A DNA stretch of 64,000 nucleotides from Pseudomonas sp. Marseille-Q3773 (GTDB taxonomy: Bacteria > Pseudomonadota > Gammaproteobacteria > Pseudomonadales > Pseudomonadaceae). Below are positions 43,258 to 51,331 of this stretch, piece by piece; positions within the stretch are counted from its first letter, which is position 1, and each line of letters opens with the position of its first letter. The DNA lies in the NCBI RefSeq assembly GCF_916618955.1, contig NZ_OU745390.1, forward strand, positions 1,550,001 through 1,614,000, read 5' to 3'. Under the pieces are notes generated by a model that saw nothing but the letters and a program-made list of their open reading frames with translations, was not told the DNA's origin and ran no database searches. The position numbers and the translations under genes were made by a program.

Positions 43258-44007
43258 TCAGTGAATCAGCATCCCGCCGTTGACATCCAGGGTAATGCCG
43301 GTCAGGTAGGTAGAGAGGTCGCTGGCGAGGAACAGTGCAGCGTTGGCGACATCCTGGGCCTGGCCAAGGCGGCCCAGGGGGATGCCTTCGATGATCGCGT
43401 GGCGGCGTTCATCCTGCATCAGCCCACCGGTGATGTCTGTGTGGATCAAACCGGGTGCGATGGAGTTGACACGCACGTTGTCCGGCCCCAGTTCACGCGC
43501 CATCGCCTTGGCAAGGCCCAGCACGCCGGCCTTTGCGGCACTGTAGTGCGGGCCGCCAAAAATGCCCCCGCCGCGCTGTGCAGAAACGGAGGACATGCAT
43601 ACGATGCTGCCGCTGCCTTGCTCACGCATTTGCGGGATCACCGCCTGCGACATCAGCAGCGTGCCCCGCAGGCTGACATCCAGCACCTTGTCATAGTCAG
43701 CGCCACGGATATCCAGGGTCTTCAGCGGCTGGGTAATGCCGGCGTTATTGATCAACACGTCAATGCGGCCGAAATGTTCGACAACCGTGGCAACAGCGCG
43801 CTGAACCTGGGCTTCGTCAGCGACATTCGCCGCCAGGCCCAGATGGCTTTCGCCCAGTGAGGCGGCAGCATCGCGGGCGGCAGATTCGTCAAGATCGAGG
43901 ATTACCACGCGGGCACCTTGCTGAGCGAACGTTGCGGCCGTGGCACGGCCAATGCCACGTGCGGACGCTGCGCCGGTGATGATTGCGACTTTACCTTGGA
44001 GAAGCAT
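43258..44007 (-). CDS. SDR-family oxidoreductase (first gene of the transketolase operon)
   Basis: A 249-residue short-chain dehydrogenase. The cofactor loop is TGAASARGIG, an insertion-bearing version of TGxxxGxG, then INNAG, the catalytic serine in IVCMSSVSAQR, YSAAK as the Tyr-Lys pair, and a DVNGGMLIH tail. AGAGGG precedes the ATG. Divergent from a GcvA-like LysR gene across 173 bp, it begins the leftward operon SDR-MFS-transketolase A-B, and probably oxidises the imported polyol or sugar acid to the ketose or keto acid used by the transketolase. Confidence 0.88.
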   Translation of the reverse strand: MLLQGKVAIITGAASARGIGRATAATFAQQGARVVILDLDESAARDAAASLGESHLGLAANVADEAQVQRAVATVVEHFGRIDVLINNAGITQPLKTLDIRGADYDKVLDVSLRGTLLMSQAVIPQMREQGSGSIVCMSSVSAQRGGGIFGGPHYSAAKAGVLGLAKAMARELGPDNVRVNSIAPGLIHTDITGGLMQDERRHAIIEGIPLGRLGQAQDVANAALFLASDLSTYLTGITLDVNGGMLIH

Positions 44008-44106
44008 GTGTGAACCCTCTGTTTGTTGTTATGGGCCGATTCAGGAATCGTGGGTTCAGCTTGTGGCCCGCGAGCTGCGTGAGCAATAACGTGAAAATCA
44101 TCCGAT

Positions 44107-44123
44107 GCTGAAAAAAATTCAGC
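44107..44123. promoter_or_regulatory. LysR-box-like palindrome in the SDR-LysR divergent region
   Basis: GCTGAA, five A, TTCAGC: a perfect inverted repeat whose inner part TGAAAAAAATTCA fits the T-N11-A LysR box. It is 57 bp before the LysR start and 99 bp before the SDR start, a good position for control of both. Confidence 0.6.
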
Positions 44124-44180
44124 CCAGCTGCGCTATCCTACGGGTTTCCCCCAATAAAAATAACGCTTTGGAGAATCTGT

Positions 44181-45098
44181 ATGCGCTCGGTAAACGACAC
44201 GGCATCGCCGCTGCCACCGCTCAAGACCATCCAGGCTTTCGAGCAGGCCGCCCGGTTCGGCAACGTTGCCCGAGCTGCCGAGGTGCTGGACTTGACCCCA
44301 TCGGCGGTCAGTCATCAGCTTGCCAAACTCGAGGCCATGATCGGCAGACAACTGTTCGTGCGTGGTGCACGTGGCGTAGCCCTTACCTCGGTTGGCCAGC
44401 AGTACCTGAAAGACGTCTCGGGTATCCTCCACAGCCTTGCCATCGCGACCGAACGTGCCAGCAGCGATGTCAGCCTCGACTGCCTGCGGCTGCACTCTTC
44501 ACCGAGTTTCGGCCTGCTCTGGCTGATGCCGCGTCTCGAAGCGTTTCGCGAAGAGTACCCGTCCATTCAGATCAATTTGTCATGCTCGTACGAGGCGCTG
44601 CATTTCAGCCGTGACAAGATCGACGTGGACATTCGCCATGGCGACCCGAACTGGCCCAGTTACGAAGTGCGCACGGTGAGTAACGAGACCTTCGAGGTGC
44701 TGGCGGCACCCAAGCTCCTCGCCCGCCACCCCGTGCATGATGCCAGCGACCTGCTCGATTGCGACCTGATCCTGTCCGAGGCGACCTTGTTGAGGTGGCC
44801 GGCGTGGTTTGCCCAGCATGGGCTGGCACGGCCTGAAAAACCCTATGCGCTGAGTTTCGACCGTTCCTACATGAGCCTGGAGGCCGCCAGCCACGGCCTT
44901 GGCTTCGCTTTGGAAAGTGGCTTACTCGCGCAGAAATACCTGGAAGCCGGGACCTTGGTGAAAGTGGCACCCGAGGCACTGGGTGCACCGGTCGCTGCGC
45001 ACCATCTGGTGTTTCCCAAGGCCCACGCAGCCTTTCCCAGGGTGCGGTGTTTTCTGCACTGGGTAGAGAAGGAACTGGGGCACCAGTTCGTTTTCTGA
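44181..45098 (+). CDS. LysR-family regulator, GcvA-like
   Basis: A 305-residue regulator with GGAG before the ATG. It has the GcvA-type start LPPLKTIQAFEQAARFGN, the HTH AAEVLDLTPSAVSHQL, and GARGVALTSVGQQYL; the effector domain has LLWLMPRLEAFREEYP and VDIRHGDPNWPSY, typical of GcvA-like proteins. It diverges from the transketolase operon and precedes an esterase gene by 33 bp on the same strand, so it may control both. Confidence 0.88.
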   Translation: MRSVNDTASPLPPLKTIQAFEQAARFGNVARAAEVLDLTPSAVSHQLAKLEAMIGRQLFVRGARGVALTSVGQQYLKDVSGILHSLAIATERASSDVSLDCLRLHSSPSFGLLWLMPRLEAFREEYPSIQINLSCSYEALHFSRDKIDVDIRHGDPNWPSYEVRTVSNETFEVLAAPKLLARHPVHDASDLLDCDLILSEATLLRWPAWFAQHGLARPEKPYALSFDRSYMSLEAASHGLGFALESGLLAQKYLEAGTLVKVAPEALGAPVAAHHLVFPKAHAAFPRVRCFLHWVEKELGHQFVF

Positions 45099-45131
45099 TG
45101 CTTACCCAGGCAGGACGATCACGAGGCATTC

Positions 45132-46094
45132 ATGTCCAAGTACAACCTCGATCCGCAACTTGAGCTGTATCTCCAGGAATGTGCCCAGTTCGTGTCGCAC
45201 ACGGATGACTGGCAGGTGCGGCGCGATCGCTTTGCCGAGTCCGGCAGCTACTTTTCCCCGGCAATGCTTGGTGTCACTGTGAAAGACGAACACTGTCAGA
45301 AAGTGCCCGTTCGCATCTATCAGCCTGCAGCAGCGCAGGCGGGTGTCTTGCCGACGATTATGTATTTGCACGGTGGCGGCTGGTGCGTTGGCGACCACAC
45401 CACCCATGACTGGTTCGCCCACGCCGTGCTGTCTCGCCTGAACGCCAGGGTCATAGCTGTGGGCTACCGACTTGCTCCTGAGCACCCGTTCCCAGCGCCG
45501 TTGGATGATGCGCGCACGGTGTGGGAGGCGCTATCCTGTGGTCACTGGGGCAACGTCGATAGTCAGGCCCTGGCTGTGGTCGGCGATAGCGCTGGTGCAA
45601 CGCTGGCGGCCGGTCTGTGTATCGACCTGCACGACCGTGGCCGACCCCAACCTCGCCTGCAAGGGCTGCTCTACCCCCTGCTCACACGCCGGACCGATTT
45701 GCCCTCCATGCACGCTTTCGCTGATGCGCCCCTATTGAGTGCGGCCGATGTAAGCGCAGCGCTGGCGCTTTATGCGCCGAAGCCAGAACAGTATATGGAT
45801 CCCAGGGCGTTGCCGTTGGATGCACCCATCCGATCTGCACTAGCCCCAGCTTTCATCGTGGCCGCGCAATATGATCCGCTCGCCGACCATGCGCAGGCCT
45901 ATGCAATCGGATTGGACAAAGCTGGCGTGTCGGTTGAATTTCACGTAGCCAACGGCATGCTCCATGGCGGACTGAGAGCAGCCAAATTGGCGGAAAGTGC
46001 GACTGTATTCGACAGTCTGGCCAACGCGCTGGGCCGGGTCTTCGGTAAGGCGGCCCACGACGCAGGCTTGGGTGAAAGTCAGGCTACGTCTTGA
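45132..46094 (+). CDS. Alpha/beta hydrolase, hormone-sensitive-lipase-type esterase
   Basis: A 320-residue cytoplasmic esterase. It has the oxyanion-hole motif YLHGGGWCVGDH, the nucleophile elbow VVGDSAGATLAAG, an acidic residue in AAQYDPLADHAQA and the catalytic histidine in NGMLHGGLRAAK. HSL-type enzymes hydrolyse short acyl or aryl esters. It directly follows the LysR gene (33 bp) on the same strand. It might release the acid or alcohol used by the adjoining operons; no substrate can be named. Confidence 0.88.
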   Translation: MSKYNLDPQLELYLQECAQFVSHTDDWQVRRDRFAESGSYFSPAMLGVTVKDEHCQKVPVRIYQPAAAQAGVLPTIMYLHGGGWCVGDHTTHDWFAHAVLSRLNARVIAVGYRLAPEHPFPAPLDDARTVWEALSCGHWGNVDSQALAVVGDSAGATLAAGLCIDLHDRGRPQPRLQGLLYPLLTRRTDLPSMHAFADAPLLSAADVSAALALYAPKPEQYMDPRALPLDAPIRSALAPAFIVAAQYDPLADHAQAYAIGLDKAGVSVEFHVANGMLHGGLRAAKLAESATVFDSLANALGRVFGKAAHDAGLGESQATS

Positions 46095-46169
46095 GCCAAT
46101 GACAGAACAGGGATATTCGTCTCCAGCCGGGGCTGTTGATCAGCTGACGTGCCAACAGGCCAAGCGGGT

Positions 46170-47492
46170 TTACAACAGCGGTATGTTGTATGTCACGAAG
46201 AGACGATTCAAATCCTGATTACGCGACAGCTCGCTGTGCGATAGCGCATTGCGCCAACCCAGACCGATACCTTTCAAGGGCCCGCCCTGGATAACATAGT
46301 CAACCACCAGATCGCGTTCCCACTCCGCGGCCGAACCTCCAGCCAAGGTGTCCGCATCCGTGCCCTTCAGGTACATCACCGAGGCCTTCAACCCAACAAC
46401 GCCGACCGCAGTAAAATCGAACCCATACTGGGCGAATGCCGTTCGCTCTCCGGCGCGGTTGAAGCCTTGAATGAAACGGTCGGTCAGCAGGTAGGTGCTG
46501 GCGCCTCCAGCGCCTTTGCCTTCGAGGCTTCCCTGGTTGGGCTGGACGAAGTTGCTGCCGCTGGATACCGCCTGGTAGCCAATCATCAGTGCATGCCCAG
46601 CATGCCGATATTCGCTGCTGATCGACCAGGTCCGGTTGTCGATCTTGCCAGTGTCGCCCTCGGTATATCCGCCGGCGACATATCCGCCGGCTCGACCTTC
46701 CGCAGTGCTGTTGGCACCCGATGAGCGCGTGCTGAAGACCCGTGCATCGGTGACCAGTTCGCTGTTCTCCCCCAGTTGCAGGTGATGAATCGCACCGAAA
46801 AAATGCTGCGAGTAGTAGTCATCGAGCTTGGCGAAGTAGTACTGCGCCTTGAGTGCATCGTCTACCGCCCAGTCTGCACCGCCATAGTAGAAGGCGTCAG
46901 ATTCCCGGATGCCGCCTGCCACAGACAAACCGGTCCGGTCAGTGGATCCGCGCCCCACCGCCCGGGTAATTCTCCCGCCGGTCAGCAGTAGCCGATCAAT
47001 GGCCTCAGAGGTGATTTGCAGCCCTTCGAAGGTTTGCGGCAGCACCCGGCCGTCATTGGCCATCAGTACCGGAAGTTGCGGTACAAGCGCACCGTAGCGC
47101 AGTTCGGTGCTGGCCAGGCGAGCCTTGAACGTGGGCGCAAGCCGAGCCCAGTTCTTCTCGGCTCGACCGCCATCGCTCGGTATCATCGAGCTGCCAACAT
47201 GCCGCCCCCGCCCGCTATCGAGCGTCACGCCTGCAAGCGCTAGAGCGTCGACCCCATATCCGATGCCGCCAGGTGTGAAACCTGACTGGAACTTCACCAC
47301 GAAACCTTGTGCCCACTCCTCTGTTCGGGAAGGAGCACCGGTACCGTCCAGGTTATCGTTTCTGAAACCGAATGTTCTTAGGTTGAGGTTGGCCTTGGCG
47401 CCTGCAAAGAAGCCGCCGGGGCCAGGTTCGGCCGCCGGAACTGACGCGCATCCAAGTGACAGGGCCAGCGTCGACGCTACAGCGAAGCGCAT
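46170..47492 (-). CDS. OprD-family outer-membrane porin
   Basis: A 440-residue outer-membrane protein with a signal peptide (MRFAVASTLALSLGCASVPAAEPG, cleavage near residue 20). The mature chain alternates as beta-strands and has OprD-family segments FFAGAKANLNLRTFGFRND, EWAQGFVVKFQSGFT, LRYGALVPQLPVL and GGRITRAVGR, and ends with an aromatic/hydrophobic strand (LFVTYNIPLL). OprD porins admit small carboxylates and amino acids. It is the third gene of a leftward unit after an M20 amidohydrolase and an MFS carrier, so it should be the entry channel for the compound cleaved by that hydrolase. A weak AAGGAAAA lies upstream. Confidence 0.9.
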   Translation of the reverse strand: MRFAVASTLALSLGCASVPAAEPGPGGFFAGAKANLNLRTFGFRNDNLDGTGAPSRTEEWAQGFVVKFQSGFTPGGIGYGVDALALAGVTLDSGRGRHVGSSMIPSDGGRAEKNWARLAPTFKARLASTELRYGALVPQLPVLMANDGRVLPQTFEGLQITSEAIDRLLLTGGRITRAVGRGSTDRTGLSVAGGIRESDAFYYGGADWAVDDALKAQYYFAKLDDYYSQHFFGAIHHLQLGENSELVTDARVFSTRSSGANSTAEGRAGGYVAGGYTEGDTGKIDNRTWSISSEYRHAGHALMIGYQAVSSGSNFVQPNQGSLEGKGAGGASTYLLTDRFIQGFNRAGERTAFAQYGFDFTAVGVVGLKASVMYLKGTDADTLAGGSAAEWERDLVVDYVIQGGPLKGIGLGWRNALSHSELSRNQDLNRLFVTYNIPLL

Positions 47493-47561
47493 AGTTGGTT
47501 TTCCTTGTTGTTATTGTTGTGGGTGGGCTCATCCACGTCGGTGAGCAAACAGCAAGTGAAT

Positions 47562-48866
47562 TCAGAGTCGGTGCCTGGCAAGGATCGCCGCCAGTCCACC
47601 GCCTGCGAGCACGGTGCCGATCATCAGGTAGACCGCCGCGTCGACCCCGCCACTCAGACGGCTACTCAGGCCAATCAATACGGGCGACAGGGCTCCGAAG
47701 CCGACTGCAACACCATTGAGTACCCCAGCAGCGGATGAAATGGCCTGAGCCTGCACCAGGCCTTGAAGCAAGGTGAAGACCGCCGGGATCTGCATGGACG
47801 ACATGCCTATCCCGATGGCAATGGACAGGCTGGCCATGTAGCGGTTGTCCAGATGCACCCCCAGGTACAACGCCAAGGCACACAGTGCTGCCGAGACCAT
47901 GATGACCGTTGCACTTCGGCCTGAGCGATCAATCACGACGCCGGCGACTATCTTTGCAACCAGGCCGAACACGAAGGGCAATGCAGAGAGCATCCCCATC
48001 GAGTCCCAGGAAAACCCCCGCGCCTGCTTGAGGTACGTCGGGAACCATGACAACAGGCCCCATGACAGGATTGAGTTACTGGCCAGGATCAGCATGAGCA
48101 GCCAGAAACGGTAATCCACCAGGAAGCCCCGGCCGCCAGCTGAAAGCCTTGCGCCTACCTCGCTTTTCCTGGGTTCGGCAGTGGCCAGTGCCTGCTCGAT
48201 GTAGGTTCGTTCCCCCACATTGACCCGCCGGTGCATCGCAGGCCTGTCGGCGGTCAGCCAGGTGATCAATACCAACGGCACCAGGCTCAGCACAAAGGAA
48301 AGATGAAAAGTCGACTGCCATGCGTACAGGCTGACAAAGAAGGTAAAGACCGGCATGGCCAGTGCAGGGGCTATAGACTGGCCAAGCAGCCAGACTGTGT
48401 TCGCCCTGCCGCGCTCGGCCGGCGGGAACCAGTGTTTCACCAAGGTATTCTGCATTGGGTAGTACAACCCCTCGCCGACGCCCAACAGAACCCTGGAGGC
48501 CAGCAGCACCCCGAACGATGCTGCCAGACCGCCCATCAGCAATGCCGCACAGATGATCAGATAGGCCGCGATCATTGCCTTGCGCGGCCCCAGGTAGTCC
48601 CCGAGCGGGCTCAGCAGCACGTTTGCCAGCCCGTAGGCGAACAGGAACGCGCTCATCATCAACCCGATACTGACCGGGTCACCCGCGATGCCCATGTCTT
48701 GCAGAAACTGCTCGTTCGCTGCGATGACGGCCACATTGACCCGGTCAAGGTAGGCAATCGATATGCCCAGAAAGAGGATCGCCAACAAGACGAAGCGTTG
48801 CCTCGTCGGTTTTTCCAACGCAGCGTGTGCGGTTGCGGAGCACGTCAATTGGATATTCTTGTTCAT
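47562..48866 (-). CDS. MFS transporter (anion:cation symporter-like)
   Basis: A 434-residue 12-helix carrier. GGAG seven bases before the ATG at 48866 decides the start over an upstream GTG at 48878. It has SIAYLDRVNVAVIAANEQF and GVGEGLYYPMQNTLVKHWFPPAERGRAN, typical of ACS-family importers for carboxylates. It lies between an M20 hydrolase gene (90 bp) and the OprD porin (69 bp). The trio outlines an uptake route for a carboxylate or N-acyl amino acid across both membranes. Confidence 0.9.
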   Translation of the reverse strand: MNKNIQLTCSATAHAALEKPTRQRFVLLAILFLGISIAYLDRVNVAVIAANEQFLQDMGIAGDPVSIGLMMSAFLFAYGLANVLLSPLGDYLGPRKAMIAAYLIICAALLMGGLAASFGVLLASRVLLGVGEGLYYPMQNTLVKHWFPPAERGRANTVWLLGQSIAPALAMPVFTFFVSLYAWQSTFHLSFVLSLVPLVLITWLTADRPAMHRRVNVGERTYIEQALATAEPRKSEVGARLSAGGRGFLVDYRFWLLMLILASNSILSWGLLSWFPTYLKQARGFSWDSMGMLSALPFVFGLVAKIVAGVVIDRSGRSATVIMVSAALCALALYLGVHLDNRYMASLSIAIGIGMSSMQIPAVFTLLQGLVQAQAISSAAGVLNGVAVGFGALSPVLIGLSSRLSGGVDAAVYLMIGTVLAGGGLAAILARHRL

Positions 48867-48956
48867 TATTATCTCCACGCATTCAAGATGCCGGGCGCAA
48901 CTCTCCGGGGCCTGAAGCGGCCAGAAAAGCGCGTGCGGGGTTTGCAGGTGTTTCGG

Positions 48957-50135
48957 TCAGGCTCGCTCAAACCAGCGGCGGGCAAGGCGATCCCAGAACC
49001 GCGCGCCGAGGGACAGGTTCTCGTCGTTGAAGTCGTATTCGGGATGGTGCAAGCCCGCCTCTGCGTGGCCGTTACCGATCCAGCCGTAAGCGCCCGGGAC
49101 TTCCTGCAACATGAATGCGAAGTCCTCGGAGGTCATTGCCGGTGCCACATGGGTATCGACATGGTCCTCGCCGACCATCTCTGCCATGACCTGCCCCATC
49201 AGCCGGGCCTGGTCCGCGTGATTGTCTGTCACGGGGTACCCGCCTGGCTTGATGACCACCTCAGCAGTAGCGCCATGCGCCTGGGCCACCAGGCAGGCCA
49301 CGCGCTCGATCCCTTCGAGCAACGTACGCTGGACCTGGTTGTCGAGGCTGCGGCAGGTGCCCTGGATGCGCGCTTCGCCGGGGATGATATTGGCCGAGCT
49401 CCCCGCCTCTACCCGGCCAATGGTCAGCACTGCCGCCTGTAAGGGGTCGACCCGGCGTGAAACCAAGGTCTGCAACTGGGTCACGATGAAGCAGGCGACC
49501 ACCAGGGGATCGACCGTTTCATGCGGCAGTGCAGCATGTCCGCCCCTGCCCTTGACGATGATCCCGAACTGCTGGGCTGCCGCCATGATCGGCCCGACCC
49601 GCACCGCCATCTGCCCTTGGGGCAAAGCAGGCCAGTTGTGCAGGGCGAATACTGCCTGGCAAGGGAAGCGCTCAAACAGTTGTTCGTCGAGCATCGCGCG
49701 CGCACCCGCCCCGCCCTCTTCTGCGGGTTGGAAAATCAAATGTACGGTGCCATCGAAATCGCGATTGGCTGCCAGCAGCGCCGCTGCGCCGAGCAGCATT
49801 GTCGTATGCCCGTCGTGGCCGCAGGCATGCATGCAGCCAGGCACTGCACTGGCATGGTCGAACGCGTTCGACTCTTGCAAGGGCAAGGCGTCCATATCGG
49901 CTCGAATGCCGATGGCAGGGCCGGGGTTGGCCGCTGAGCGGCCTTTGCCATGCACGCTGGCGACGATGCCGGTGCTGGCGATTCCGCTGACATGGACAAT
50001 GCCTAGCGAGGTCAGGTACTGGCTGATTTTTTCAGCAGTACGGTGCTCCTGGTAGCGCAGTTCAGGATGTCGATGAAGGTCGTGACGGAAAGCACGAAGG
50101 CGATCGAGATCCAAGGCGTGATTGTCATGAGGCAT
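48957..50135 (-). CDS. M20 amidohydrolase (hippurate hydrolase-like)
   Basis: A 392-residue peptidase-M20D-type enzyme. It has FRHDLHRHPELRYQEH, IRADMDALPLQE, the metal-site cluster MHACGHDGHTTMLLGAA, FQPAEEGGAGA and, near the C terminus, MTSEDFAFM and HHPEYDFND. These are the marks of N-acyl amino acid amidohydrolases and hippuricases. The ATG at 50135 is chosen; a GTG at 50162 is open but less likely. First gene of a unit with an MFS carrier and an OprD porin, divergent from a LysR gene across 136 bp. It probably cleaves an N-acyl or indole-acetyl-type amino acid conjugate. Confidence 0.9.
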   Translation of the reverse strand: MPHDNHALDLDRLRAFRHDLHRHPELRYQEHRTAEKISQYLTSLGIVHVSGIASTGIVASVHGKGRSAANPGPAIGIRADMDALPLQESNAFDHASAVPGCMHACGHDGHTTMLLGAAALLAANRDFDGTVHLIFQPAEEGGAGARAMLDEQLFERFPCQAVFALHNWPALPQGQMAVRVGPIMAAAQQFGIIVKGRGGHAALPHETVDPLVVACFIVTQLQTLVSRRVDPLQAAVLTIGRVEAGSSANIIPGEARIQGTCRSLDNQVQRTLLEGIERVACLVAQAHGATAEVVIKPGGYPVTDNHADQARLMGQVMAEMVGEDHVDTHVAPAMTSEDFAFMLQEVPGAYGWIGNGHAEAGLHHPEYDFNDENLSLGARFWDRLARRWFERA

Positions 50136-50234
50136 AAAAGGTCCGCGGCTGGTTACGTTCACGGTGCTGGCAGACCAAGCTTGCCAACAGGCGTGCCGGG
50201 ATGTTAATTAGCCGCGTGTCATACCGTAAAATAC

Positions 50235-50240
50235 TATAAT
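50235..50240 (+). promoter_or_regulatory. TATAAT -10-like element before LysR gene
   Basis: TATAAT at 50235-50240 lies 32 bp before the GTG start of the LysR gene, in an AT-rich patch. No clear -35 partner is seen at the usual distance, so it may be an activator-dependent promoter. Confidence 0.35.
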
Positions 50241-50271
50241 TTCATCTCTGCGATGCTCTGAAGGTATAGCT

Positions 50272-51168
50272 GTGGATCTACGTCAACTGCGTTATTTCAG
50301 TGCGGTAGCCAAACATGCGAGCATCAGCATTGCCGCCCAGGAAGTGCATATCGCGCAGCCAGCACTGACCCGCCAGATCCAGGGGCTGGAACAGGAACTG
50401 GGCACACAGTTGTTTACCCGCAGCACCCGCGGTGTCAGCCTGACAGATGCAGGCAGACAGCTGCTGGCCGATGCAAGCAGGTTGCTGGAGGATGTCGAAG
50501 CTGCGGGCGAACGGGCGCGCAGAGCAGGCCGTGGCGAGGTCGGGCATCTGTCGATCGCGCTGCCAGTCATGCAAAATCTCGCCCCCATGATCGCAGAGCT
50601 GCTGAGGACCTATCGCGCCGAGACTCCTGGTGTGGGTATCACGCTCCATCACCTGCTGTCCGACGTACAACTACGCCAGTTGGCAGACGGCCGTCTGGAC
50701 GCAGGGTTCATGCTCTTCCGCCCCCAGGATGACCCGTCGCTGGACGGTGTCCCACTATTTTCAGAACGCTTGCTGCTTGCCTACCCAGCCGATTGGCAAT
50801 GGCCCAAAGCCAAGACCCCGGTGGTACTCAAGGACCTTCAGGCGCTGGATTTCGTCTGGCTGCCGCGCAGCGCTGCGCCAGCATGGCATGATCGGCTGAT
50901 CCACTGTTTTTTCGCTGCCGGTTTCGTCCCAAGGACCAGCGTGCTGGGTGTCGATGCAGCGTCCATGCTGACCTTGGTTGCGGCAGGCATGGGCTGCACG
51001 GTATTGCCGGAAGGTGCTCGAACGCGGGCGCCGGCATCGGTCGCCTTCATGCCCCTGGAAGACCTGACGATCCGGCAGGAGTGGGAACTGGTATGGCGCA
51101 GGGACCACTGCTCGTCTGTTCTCGAGCGCTTCATTAAAGTAGCGCAGGCCTCACATTCCAACGAGTGA
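50272..51168 (+). CDS. LysR-family regulator
   Basis: A 298-residue regulator starting with GTG (MDLRQLRYFSAVAKHASISIAAQ), a classical LysR N terminus; HTH AAQEVHIAQPALTRQIQGLE. The effector domain has GEVGHLSIALPVMQNLAPM and GMGCTVLPEGAR, like CbbR/CatR-type proteins. Divergent from the M20-MFS-OprD unit across 136 bp, it is its probable activator. It is followed after 163 bp by the convergent UbiD gene. Confidence 0.88.
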   Translation: MDLRQLRYFSAVAKHASISIAAQEVHIAQPALTRQIQGLEQELGTQLFTRSTRGVSLTDAGRQLLADASRLLEDVEAAGERARRAGRGEVGHLSIALPVMQNLAPMIAELLRTYRAETPGVGITLHHLLSDVQLRQLADGRLDAGFMLFRPQDDPSLDGVPLFSERLLLAYPADWQWPKAKTPVVLKDLQALDFVWLPRSAAPAWHDRLIHCFFAAGFVPRTSVLGVDAASMLTLVAAGMGCTVLPEGARTRAPASVAFMPLEDLTIRQEWELVWRRDHCSSVLERFIKVAQASHSNE

Positions 51169-51331
51169 TGGCTATTTCAACCTGCATAGATCGATATTGC
51201 CTGCATTCGAATATATTCAACGAATACTGAGCAAAGATCTTCAGCTGATCGACGTCGCCGTCGGGCCTTGCAGCATTGGCGCTTGCGACCACCAGTGGTG
51301 CCGTTGATCAGCTGCTGTCAGTGACCATGGC

